A stretch of DNA of 10,040 nucleotides from Akkermansiaceae bacterium UBA7890 (lineage in GTDB: Bacteria; Verrucomicrobiota; Verrucomicrobiia; Verrucomicrobiales; Akkermansiaceae): NCBI GenBank assembly GCA_002501065.1, contig DLRK01000110.1, forward strand, positions 1 to 10,040, written 5' to 3'. Shown here piece after piece: positions 1-6,989 of the stretch. How positions within the stretch are numbered: the first letter of the stretch is position 1; each line of letters begins with the position of its first letter. The translations under genes were made by a program, and so were the position numbers. The notes under the pieces are model-generated. The model was not told the origin of the DNA and ran no database searches. It was given only the letters and a program-made list of their open reading frames with translations.

Positions 1-261
1 AGCAAGATCGGTCGAGCAGTTCTCCACATCTATGACGATCGCGGTGGCGTGCAGCCACCATCGGACTACGCCATCGAGGGCTGGATCGATGGCAAATGGA
101 AGGCTCTATCCAACCAGGCAAAATCCCCACCGGAACCCACGGGAAATATGGCCAATGCTCTCAAATTTGATCCGGTGGTACTCACAAAACTCCGCATCCT
201 CTTCACCCATAAAGGCAAGGCTCGCAGTGGTCTGACCGAACTCGAAATCTGGAAAGAATAG
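1..261 (+). CDS. 3' end of a secreted glycan-active protein, galactose-binding-like C-terminal domain
   Basis: Frame 1 is open from the first base of the window to the TAG at 259-261, giving the last 86 residues of a protein that starts upstream. The segment reads as a beta-sandwich: IGRAVLHIYDDRGGVQPPSD near the start, then EGWIDGKWKAL, and a final LRILFTHKGKARSGLTELEI before the stop. The pattern of a 'DDRGG..P..' strand, a 'DGKWKAL' strand and a closing 'LR....G..SGLTE.EIW' strand is what I know from C-terminal discoidin-like domains of GH127 (DUF1680) proteins and other large glycosidases of PVC bacteria. The catalytic part is off the window, so the enzyme class cannot be read. Given the downstream glycosidases it is probably another glycoside hydrolase, but that is inference. 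Confidence 0.7.
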   Translation, partial: SKIGRAVLHIYDDRGGVQPPSDYAIEGWIDGKWKALSNQAKSPPEPTGNMANALKFDPVVLTKLRILFTHKGKARSGLTELEIWKE

Positions 262-271
262 CGCCATCACC

Positions 272-400
272 ATGAGAAACTCAAACCTTGCCCCTGACAT
301 GGCGCACCGGATCAAGGTGACCCTGCCGGAGGGATTGAAGCCCGGGCAATTCCAGGGACTGTTTTTTGAGCACGTGGAAACCGAGTCACCGGAAAAATGA
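272..400 (+). CDS. Small unrecognised frame, possibly a gene fragment
   Basis: An ATG at 272 opens a 42-codon frame ending with TGA at 398-400, in the gap between the partial gene and the azurin-domain gene. It includes HRIKVTLPEGLKPGQFQGLF and ends ETESPEK. The alternating hydrophobic pattern with 'VTLPEGLKPGQ' looks like two strands of a beta-sandwich domain rather than random sequence, but I do not recognise the family. There is no Shine-Dalgarno sequence before the ATG and no signal peptide. It could be the tail of a lost gene, as with the remnants at 6897 and 8680, or a chance frame. No function is proposed. Confidence 0.25.
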   Translation: MRNSNLAPDMAHRIKVTLPEGLKPGQFQGLFFEHVETESPEK

Positions 401-437
401 ATCAACAGCAACGATAGCGATGAAAAAGGAAATAGAG

Positions 438-2012
438 ATGATGAAACGCATGAGGGCAATTCTCGCAACCTTGCCGATCGCCGCCATCTTTGCACTCACC
501 GCCGCGACGAGTTTCGCGGCGGACAACCAGACCCTCAGCTGGGAGTTCGGCGACGGCCAGGTGCATGGCTGGCAGATCGTCTCTGGCGAAGTCGGCTTCT
601 ATGACGGGGGAATGGCGAGCACGACGTGGGAGACACGCGATGCGGAGCAAACGACTTTTCTGGCGCGCTCGCCGATGTTCCGGCTCAACGGCGGCGGCGG
701 GCTGGAGATTACTTTGAAGGGTGGGATGGGTAAGCCCTTGCCAGCCACTGCACGGGAGGTCTTGGCCAAGCCGCAGACCAGTAATGGGGGGCCGATGGGG
801 GTGGCCTTGCGCCGCGTCACCGACGACGCCTATGTGCTGTTTTTCGAGAAATCGAAAACCCACGAGCAGACCATCAAGGTCGCCAAGGAGCAACTCGACA
901 AGCTGATCGCGCGCTCGCACGACGAGGTTTACACGCTCGACCTGGTCGATGGCTTGCACGGCGGTTGGGGACACCTACCGCTGGTCAGGGCTTCGGTCGC
1001 CGCGACGCCGGTCGGCCTGTTACCGAAGCCTCCTGCGGGATTCGGCGTCCCGGCGCGCCATCTGTTCCTAGGCTCCAAGCACGGCAAATTGGAGTTCGAC
1101 AAGAAGGAGCTGTGGACGACCCCGGGCAGCAAGGTTTCTCTGACACTGTTCAATTCCGACGAGATGGCGCACAACTTCATCCTGTGCCAGCCGGGTGACA
1201 AGGTGGCCAATGAATTGGGCGAATATGTGATGGGCAACCTCGCCGAGATGATCAAGAGCGCCTACGTGCCGCCGGACCCGCGGGTGATCGCCCACACCGA
1301 TCTGGTGGCACCGGGCACATCGGACACGATCTACCTCACGGTGCCAAATACGCCGGGCGACTATCCCTACGTGTGCACCTTTCCGGGGCACCACCTATTG
1401 ATGCGCGGCGTGCTGCACGTGACCGCAGAGCTACCGGAGCCGAAGGTCGATGTGCTGAAGCCGCCGATGCCGGGTGACGTCTACCGTGTCACTGTCACCG
1501 ACCGGCCGATCATCGTACGCGGCCCCCTCCATGGTTCGGGGCCGGCAAGCATCTGTGTTGGCAGCCTCTCCGGTGCGCAGTTCGCCTTCGATACCGCCCG
1601 CTGCATCGTAGCCAAGACCTGGATGTCGCCGAATGGTGAACTGGTCAACACCAAGCCGGCGTGGGACGGACGCGGTGGTAATTTTTTGCAGATCATGGGG
1701 CAGGGGAGGTTCTTGGCCGCCAAGGACGCCAAGCCTTTGGATGTCGGTAGCGGCGATGTGGCTCCCGACTTCCGCGGCTACGAGATCGGCGACGAGGGTT
1801 ACCCGAGTTTCCACTACAAGCTGGGCGCCAGCACAGTGCTGGTGCGGATCGTGCCTGCGGGTGACGGCCTCGACGCAAACTTTACTCTCAAACCGGCCCC
1901 GGCCGGTGCCACCTACACCCTCGGCGAGACCCAGAGCATCGGCGAGCTCGCAGAGCAGGGGACCGCGGTCAAAGTCGGCGCAAACTTCACTGTCCATTTT
2001 AAAACCAAGTAA
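438..2012 (+). CDS. Secreted azurin/plastocyanin-domain copper protein with jelly-roll N-terminus
   Basis: 524 residues. I chose the ATG at 438 (a second follows at 441) because AAGGA at 426-430 lies seven bases upstream and the protein then begins directly with a signal peptide (charged MMKRMR, hydrophobic stretch, cleavage near Ala27-Ala28). Upstream in-frame ATGs at 366 and 420 would only add a hydrophilic leader. Residues about 30-200 look like a lectin-like jelly roll ending in YTLDLVDGLHGGWGHL. Residues about 210-335 are an azurin-like cupredoxin: the copper ligands expected from azurin are all present, His245 (in AHNFI) and Cys313, His318, Met322 in CTFPGHHLLMRG. A third domain (about 355-520, with NTKPAWDGRGGNFLQIMG) is one I associate with PVC dehydrogenase/cytochrome proteins; its function is unknown. 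It likely carries electrons in the periplasm. No CxxCH haem motif is present. The propeller gene starts 2 bases after the stop. Confidence 0.85.
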   Translation: MMKRMRAILATLPIAAIFALTAATSFAADNQTLSWEFGDGQVHGWQIVSGEVGFYDGGMASTTWETRDAEQTTFLARSPMFRLNGGGGLEITLKGGMGKPLPATAREVLAKPQTSNGGPMGVALRRVTDDAYVLFFEKSKTHEQTIKVAKEQLDKLIARSHDEVYTLDLVDGLHGGWGHLPLVRASVAATPVGLLPKPPAGFGVPARHLFLGSKHGKLEFDKKELWTTPGSKVSLTLFNSDEMAHNFILCQPGDKVANELGEYVMGNLAEMIKSAYVPPDPRVIAHTDLVAPGTSDTIYLTVPNTPGDYPYVCTFPGHHLLMRGVLHVTAELPEPKVDVLKPPMPGDVYRVTVTDRPIIVRGPLHGSGPASICVGSLSGAQFAFDTARCIVAKTWMSPNGELVNTKPAWDGRGGNFLQIMGQGRFLAAKDAKPLDVGSGDVAPDFRGYEIGDEGYPSFHYKLGASTVLVRIVPAGDGLDANFTLKPAPAGATYTLGETQSIGELAEQGTAVKVGANFTVHFKTK

Positions 2013-2014
2013 CC

Positions 2015-3439
2015 ATGCGAATCCATTTTCTTAGCCTCTTCGCCATCGCCGCGGCTGTCAGTTGCGTGCAGGCCGCCGACCCAGACTACAAGATCACCGA
2101 CATCCCGGCGCCTGATGGTGTCGTGTTGGAAGTTGGCGGCATGGACTGGATGCCCGACGGGCGCCTGATGATGTGCACCCGCCGCGGCGAGATCTGGTCG
2201 TTCCACTCCGAGAAGGCCGAATGGAAGCAGTTTGCCTCCGGCTTGCACGAACCGCTCGGCCTGGTGGCCGGCGAGGACGATAGCGAGATCTACGTGCTGC
2301 AGAGACCTGAACTGACCCGGATCACCGATACCGACAAGGACGGGATCGCGGAGCGCTTCGAGAGCTTTGGCAAGGGCTGGGGTTACACCGGCAACTACCA
2401 CGAGTACGCCTTCGGCCTGGTGCGCGACAAGGAGGGCAGCTTCTACGGCGCCTTGGGGCTGGGTTTCTTTCCCCGCGGTGAACCCTTCAAGCCGACGTGG
2501 TGCAGCCACGGCAACGTCCCCTGGCGCGGCTGGCTGTTCAAGATCACCGCCGACGGCAAATACGTGCCGCTCAACCCCGGCTGCCGCGAGCCGAACAGCG
2601 TCGGCATCAGCCCCGACGGCGACGTCTTCGTTACCGACAACCAAGGTAGCTACGTCCCTAGCGGAGTCCTCAACCACGCCGAACCCGGAGCCTTTCTCGG
2701 CCACCCGGACGGGCTGATGTTCGACAAGCGCCATCCGGACGCCGCGAGCTACGACATCGAAAAGCTCAACTCGCTCCGCAAGCGGCCGGCGCTCTACCTG
2801 CCCTATCGCGAGATGGGCATGTCCTGCACCGCGCCCCGCTGGGATACCACCGGTGGCAAGTTCGGGCCCTTCGCGGGCCACGTGCTGATCGGCGACGTCA
2901 ACACCCCGAAGATCAACCGTGGCACCTTGGAGAAGGTCGATGGCCAGTTCCAGGGCGCCGCCTACCCCTTCATCGAAGCGGGCGAGCTGGGAGGCGGATC
3001 GAACCGCATGGCCTTCCACCCGAAAACCGGCGCGCTCTATGTCGGTCAGACCGCCCGCGGCTGGGGGTCGGGCCACGGCTTGAAAATGATCGAGTGGACG
3101 GGCAAGACGTCGATGGGTCTGCAGGAGGTCTCGCTCACCAGGGATGGGTTCAAGATCACCTTCACCCAGCCCGCAGCAGAGGTGAAGGCCGAGTCGTTCA
3201 CAATCGGCAGCTGGGTGCCGGAGTATACCGGCAACTACGGCTCGAAGCGGCTCGATACGAAAAAGCACCAAGTGAGCGGCGTGAAGCTCTCCGCCGACGG
3301 GTTGGTCGCGGAAGTTGTCGTCGAGGGACTGGCCGGCGACCGCTTGTTCCAGATCGATGTGCGTAACGTGGTCTCGAAGAGCGGCGGGGCGATGCGCAAC
3401 GGAAAGGCTTACTACACTCTCAACCGCCTGCGCAAGTAG
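2015..3439 (+). CDS. Secreted sorbosone-dehydrogenase-like beta-propeller protein
   Basis: 474 residues with a signal peptide (MRIHFLSLFAIAAAVSCVQA, cleavage after VQA). The body has propeller-type repeats such as GGMDWMPDGRLMMCTRRGEI, LHEPLGLVAGEDDSEIYVLQ and REPNSVGISPDGDVFVTDNQ, the last being a signature of the putative membrane-bound dehydrogenase family of PVC bacteria (sorbosone/glucose-dehydrogenase-like, DUF7133-type as I know it). The last 110 residues form an Ig-like strand domain ending MRNGKAYYTLNRL, also typical. Many relatives continue into a cytochrome c or azurin domain; here there is no CxxCH and the azurin domain is on the preceding gene, only 2 bases away. The start has no clear Shine-Dalgarno sequence, so it is probably translated by coupling to the upstream gene. 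Substrate and cofactor cannot be read; oxidation of a sugar or alcohol with electrons passed to the copper protein is inference. Confidence 0.8.
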   Translation: MRIHFLSLFAIAAAVSCVQAADPDYKITDIPAPDGVVLEVGGMDWMPDGRLMMCTRRGEIWSFHSEKAEWKQFASGLHEPLGLVAGEDDSEIYVLQRPELTRITDTDKDGIAERFESFGKGWGYTGNYHEYAFGLVRDKEGSFYGALGLGFFPRGEPFKPTWCSHGNVPWRGWLFKITADGKYVPLNPGCREPNSVGISPDGDVFVTDNQGSYVPSGVLNHAEPGAFLGHPDGLMFDKRHPDAASYDIEKLNSLRKRPALYLPYREMGMSCTAPRWDTTGGKFGPFAGHVLIGDVNTPKINRGTLEKVDGQFQGAAYPFIEAGELGGGSNRMAFHPKTGALYVGQTARGWGSGHGLKMIEWTGKTSMGLQEVSLTRDGFKITFTQPAAEVKAESFTIGSWVPEYTGNYGSKRLDTKKHQVSGVKLSADGLVAEVVVEGLAGDRLFQIDVRNVVSKSGGAMRNGKAYYTLNRLRK

Positions 3440-3499
3440 GGCCCCTCCCGGTCTCTACGGCGAGATCTTCGAATTACAGATGACAAATAAGGCAAAACA

Positions 3500-4492
3500 A
3501 TGACACGACAGAAAGCATTCACCTCAGTTCTGACGACTGCCGTCATGGTCGCCAGCCTTAGCCTGGCCTGCTTCGTCGGAACGCTCGCTGCCGCGGAAAA
3601 ACCGGTCGCGCCTGCGCCCACGGAATCAAAGGGTAAGAGGGTCTTCTTTACCGGGCACAGCTTCTTCATTGCCGGAGGCTATATGGCGAAGAAGGTTGAC
3701 CTGATTGCCAAGGCGGCGGGGAAAGAAGAGCACGAGCGTGTCGGTTGGCGCTACAGCGGCGGCGGAAGCGGTGCCGTAGATAAATGGTGGGCCAAAGGGG
3801 CCGATGAGGAGCCACGGAAATCCGTGGCCGCGGGGAAAGTTGATATATTGACACTGTGCACCTACTGGATGAAGAAGGGATCCGAGCAGGAGCGATGCGT
3901 CCGGAATTTTGTGAAACTGATGCAGGAGAGCAACCCGGACGGGTTGGTCTACCTCATTACGACCAAGGTCCCGTCCGACGGCGAGTACAAGGGAGGCTGG
4001 GACGTCCGGACAAAGGCCGAACTCGCCAGGCTCTCCGGCTGGATTGACGAGACCCACCGGTATGCGAACCACCACGGCGCCCTGGTGGACGAGATCAACA
4101 AGGCCTACGGCAAGACGGTGATCAAGGCAGTGCCTCTCTACTATGGGCAGGCACTGATGCGGGCGCAGATCATTGATGGCAAGGTGGAGGGCGTGAAGAA
4201 GCAGTCGGAGCTCTACAGTGACGCCATGGGCCACGTGTCGGAGTTGGGACAAAGACTAAATAGCTACACGGTGTTCGCAGCCATCTACGGAGAGTCGCCT
4301 GTCGGCCTGCATGTTCCGGAATGGGAAAAGTCCGGCGACGCTGTGCTACGCGCCCAGGCTCTGTCCCTCCAGAAAGCCGCATGGGCGGCAGTACAGGCCG
4401 TGCCCGTGACCCAGAACGCGACGCAAGTAGATCAATCGAAGAACGAGCAGAAAGGAACCCATCGCAATCTGCTGAAAAAGGATCAAATATGA
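3500..4492 (+). CDS. Secreted SGNH-type hydrolase (likely carbohydrate esterase)
   Basis: 330 residues, preceded by AAGG at 3489-3492 (seven bases before the ATG) and beginning with a signal peptide (hydrophobic core about residues 9-30, cleavage near LAAA). The block I motif is FFTGHSFF with the candidate nucleophile Ser54. The C-terminal motif SDAMGHVSELGQRLNSY supplies Asp241 and His245, followed by FAAIYGESPVGL; a D..GH arrangement followed by 'IYG.SPVGL' is what I know from PVC members of the DUF4886-like SGNH group. A GTNN-type block III is not evident. The expected chemistry is ester hydrolysis, such as removal of acetyl groups from glycans; the substrate is not visible. The last 30 residues are polar and probably disordered. 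The TGA at 4490-4492 overlaps the next ATG (ATGA), so this gene and the arabinofuranosidase are translationally coupled. The 60 bases before it hold only a seven-codon frame (3480-3503). Confidence 0.75.
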   Translation: MTRQKAFTSVLTTAVMVASLSLACFVGTLAAAEKPVAPAPTESKGKRVFFTGHSFFIAGGYMAKKVDLIAKAAGKEEHERVGWRYSGGGSGAVDKWWAKGADEEPRKSVAAGKVDILTLCTYWMKKGSEQERCVRNFVKLMQESNPDGLVYLITTKVPSDGEYKGGWDVRTKAELARLSGWIDETHRYANHHGALVDEINKAYGKTVIKAVPLYYGQALMRAQIIDGKVEGVKKQSELYSDAMGHVSELGQRLNSYTVFAAIYGESPVGLHVPEWEKSGDAVLRAQALSLQKAAWAAVQAVPVTQNATQVDQSKNEQKGTHRNLLKKDQI

Positions 4493-6900
4493 TGAAAAAA
4501 TACATGACAGTAATTCCTGCGGTGGCCCTGATGATGAGCCTCGCCCTGGCGGCTGCCCCGCCCAAGAGCGACGGCTACTACGGCAAGACGAAGGTCGCCC
4601 CCAAGGCAGAGGTGAAGGCCTATCCTTTCGATCTCGGTCAGGTGAAACTGCTCCCGAGCTCATTCGAGAGAGCGATGAAGATCAACCAGAGTTACCTGCT
4701 GGATCTCGACGCCGACCGGATGCTCTGGCCCTATCACGAACGCGCCGGCCTTCCTACCAAGGGCGAGCGCTATGGAGGCTGGGAGCGTAAGGATATCGTT
4801 GGGCAGACCACCGGCCACTACATGAGCGCCTTGTCCCTGATGTATGCCAGTTCTGGTGACAAGCGCTTCAAGGAACGCGTCGATTACATTGTCAGCGAAA
4901 TCGCCAAAGCCCAGCAGAAGCATGGCGATGGCTACACCGGCCCGGTCCGTCCCGAAGTCTGGAAGAACATCTACAGTGGCGACTTGAAGGCCCACAAGTG
5001 GGGGGTCGGGGGTGGCTATGTCCCGTGGTATGTCATTCACAAAACCTTCGCCGGCCTGATCGACGCCTATCTCCACACCGACAACAAACAAGCGTTGGAG
5101 GTGGTGATCAAACTCGCCGACTGGGCCAAGAAGGGGACCGACAACCTCGACGAGGCGCAGTTCCAGGACATGCTTCAAGCAGAGCATGGCGGTATGTCCG
5201 AGTCGCTCGCCCACCTCTATGCCATCACTGGTATTGAAGATTATCTCGTCCTTGCCCAACGCTTCGATCACAAGGAGGTCCTTGATCCTTTGGAGAAGAA
5301 AGAGGACAAGTTGGCCGGGTATCACGTCAACACCCAGCTGCCCAAGATTCTCAGCGCCGCCCGCCTTTACGAACTGACCGGCGACCAGCGTTACGCAACC
5401 GCGGTCAATTTCCTTTGGGATCGGGTGATCAACACCCGCTCAATGGCGCCTGGCGGTGTCGATCTTCAAGAGCACTTTTGCGAAGCGGGAGGCGAGTCGG
5501 AGCACCTCCACTGGAACAGTAGCGAGACCTGCTCGGTCTACAACATGTTGAAGCTAACCCGCTCTGTGTTCAGCTGGAAGCCGTCGGCCACTACGATGGA
5601 TTACTACGAGCGAGCGCTCTACAACCAGATCCTCGGCTCGCAAGACCCCGACAGCGGCGGCATGACGTACTTCTACAACCTCAAGCCGGGTCACTTCAAA
5701 ATCTACAGCACTCCTTTTGACGCGATGTGGTGCTGTGTGGGCTCAGGAATCGAGAACCACTCGAAGTATGCCGACACCATTTACTCTCACAATGATGACA
5801 GTCTCTGGGTCAACCTCTTCATCCCCTCGGAACTCGACTGGCAGGAGAAGGACGTTCGCATTCGGATGGAGACGAAGTATCCCGCAGAGGAGATGATCAA
5901 TCTCACGGTAAACACCAAGAAATCCCAGGATTTCGACCTGAAGGTTCGCGTTCCCTATTGGGCGACCCAAGGGGCGGAGGTCACCATCAACGGCAAGAAA
6001 CAGGGCGTGGAATCGAGCCCCGAGAGTTACCTGACCTTGTCGCGGCAGTGGAAGGACGGCGATAAAATCGCCATACGTTTGCCGATGAATCTCCACCTGC
6101 GCCCGGCACGGGACAAAAAGGATTTGATCGCCATCATGTATGGTCCGGTCGTGCTTGCGGGTGAGCTCGGAAGCGAAGGAATGCCGAACGATGTTTCTTC
6201 GAACCAGAAAGCCCACAGTGGCGCCAAGGATCCTCCGGTCCCCGTCTTTCTTGTCGAGACGAACAAGGCTCTCTCCTCATGGCTGAAGCGAGTCCCCGGC
6301 GAGGCCCTTCGATTCAAGACTGTCGGTGCTGGCAAGCCGAACGATGTGACTTTAATTCCTCTCGCTGACCTGCACCACCAACGGTACACCGTTTACTGGC
6401 AGTTCCTGACCGGGAAAGCATGGAAAGAGAAGCAAGCTTTGCAGGAAGCGGAGCAGCGACGACTCAAAGTAATCGAAGAGGCGACGATCGACTTGGTGAC
6501 ACCCGGCACAAAACTTGAGAAGTCCCACAACCAAATGGGAGAGTCCTCCTATTCCGGGAATGCTTTCGGAGGTCAATGGAGAGATGCGAGGGGAGGGGGT
6601 TGGTTTTCTTACGACATGAAAGTCCTGCCGGATCAGCCGGTCTATGCCAGGGTCCGGTATTGGGGTGGTGACTCGAACAACCGCAAATTCGATATTTTGG
6701 TTGATGATCGCAAGATCGCCACCCAGGAGCTCAACGCCCCCAAGCCGGGACAGTTTATGGATGTTACCTATGAGGTTCCTCCGGACCTGACGAAAGGGAA
6801 ACAGAGCGTGACCGTTAAATTCCAGGCACATCCTGGTGCCATGGCGGGTGGCATTTTTGGCTGCAGGATCATGACGTCAAATCTTACCGAGAAGAGATGA
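4489..6900 (+). CDS. Secreted GH127/GH146-type beta-L-arabinofuranosidase
   Basis: 803 residues from the ATG at 4489, chosen because it forms ATGA with the previous stop, has AAGGA at 4478-4482 six bases upstream, and starts a clean signal peptide (cleavage near Ala22-Ala23). The frame is open further upstream but that part lies inside the preceding gene. Residues about 40-430 are the (alpha/alpha) barrel, with LDADRMLWPYHERAGLP and GQTTGHYMSALSLMY. The zinc/nucleophile site of this clan is intact: Glu346 and Cys348 in NSSETCSVYNM, and Cys415-Cys416 in MWCCVGSGIENH. By comparison with the Bifidobacterium HypBA1 site, Cys415 is the nucleophile and Glu328 (in QEHF) the likely acid/base. A beta-sandwich follows (about 440-640), then a C-terminal module (about 665-800, SYSGNAFGGQWRDARGGGWF to VKFQAHPG). 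The start of the barrel and this architecture resemble GH146 more than GH127. It would release L-arabinofuranose from plant or algal glycans. The TGA at 6898-6900 sits in another ATGA. Confidence 0.88.
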   Translation: MMKKYMTVIPAVALMMSLALAAAPPKSDGYYGKTKVAPKAEVKAYPFDLGQVKLLPSSFERAMKINQSYLLDLDADRMLWPYHERAGLPTKGERYGGWERKDIVGQTTGHYMSALSLMYASSGDKRFKERVDYIVSEIAKAQQKHGDGYTGPVRPEVWKNIYSGDLKAHKWGVGGGYVPWYVIHKTFAGLIDAYLHTDNKQALEVVIKLADWAKKGTDNLDEAQFQDMLQAEHGGMSESLAHLYAITGIEDYLVLAQRFDHKEVLDPLEKKEDKLAGYHVNTQLPKILSAARLYELTGDQRYATAVNFLWDRVINTRSMAPGGVDLQEHFCEAGGESEHLHWNSSETCSVYNMLKLTRSVFSWKPSATTMDYYERALYNQILGSQDPDSGGMTYFYNLKPGHFKIYSTPFDAMWCCVGSGIENHSKYADTIYSHNDDSLWVNLFIPSELDWQEKDVRIRMETKYPAEEMINLTVNTKKSQDFDLKVRVPYWATQGAEVTINGKKQGVESSPESYLTLSRQWKDGDKIAIRLPMNLHLRPARDKKDLIAIMYGPVVLAGELGSEGMPNDVSSNQKAHSGAKDPPVPVFLVETNKALSSWLKRVPGEALRFKTVGAGKPNDVTLIPLADLHHQRYTVYWQFLTGKAWKEKQALQEAEQRRLKVIEEATIDLVTPGTKLEKSHNQMGESSYSGNAFGGQWRDARGGGWFSYDMKVLPDQPVYARVRYWGGDSNNRKFDILVDDRKIATQELNAPKPGQFMDVTYEVPPDLTKGKQSVTVKFQAHPGAMAGGIFGCRIMTSNLTEKR

Positions 6901-6989
6901 TGCCCGATACCACACGTCCGAGCGAGAAGGGCCACGAGGTTTGGGCCAAAGCCATTGCGCCTGATTTGAAGGAGGTGCTGGGTGAATAG
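6897..6989 (+). pseudogene. 30-codon remnant of an SGNH hydrolase C-terminus
   Basis: The frame starting at the ATG that overlaps the arabinofuranosidase stop reads ATG ATG CCC GAT and so on to TAG at 6987-6989. Its 30 residues (beginning MMPDTTRPSEKGHEVWAKAI) match the last 30 residues of the intact SGNH hydrolase at 8911-9702 (MMPDTTHPSEEGHEIWAEAI) at 21 positions without a gap, and both end at the same TAG; by my count 66 of 93 bases agree. The matching part is block V, which holds the catalytic Asp and His; here the His is Arg (CGT instead of CAC). The rest of the enzyme, including the GDS and GTNN blocks, is absent. I read it as what is left after most of an SGNH gene between the arabinofuranosidase and sialidase genes was deleted. 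It may still be translated, because it keeps overlaps with both neighbours. Confidence 0.8.
6969..6976 (+). promoter_or_regulatory. Strong Shine-Dalgarno sequence inside the SGNH remnant
   Basis: AAGGAGGT, a near-perfect anti-16S match, lies five bases before the GTG at 6982 and decides that start for the sialidase. In the remnant's frame the same bases encode Lys-Glu-Val; the intact paralogue has CTCAAAGAGATG at the corresponding place, with no such match. The site may therefore have arisen or been kept for the sialidase after the upstream gene was lost. Confidence 0.75.

Noticed and set aside
1913..3271. Long minus-strand open frame opposite the propeller gene
   Set aside because: The plus-strand frame has a signal peptide, recognisable family motifs and coupling to the upstream gene; the opposite frame is a GC-rich shadow with no recognisable family.
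3480..3503. A seven-codon frame (MTNKAKQ) whose TGA overlaps the ATG of the first SGNH hydrolase
   Set aside because: It has no Shine-Dalgarno sequence, and such a short frame is expected by chance; the hydrolase has its own AAGG at a proper distance.
4321..4488. Upstream extension of the arabinofuranosidase frame to an ATG at 4321
   Set aside because: It lies wholly inside the preceding hydrolase gene, would bury the signal peptide, and the ATG at 4489 has a good Shine-Dalgarno sequence and ATGA overlap.
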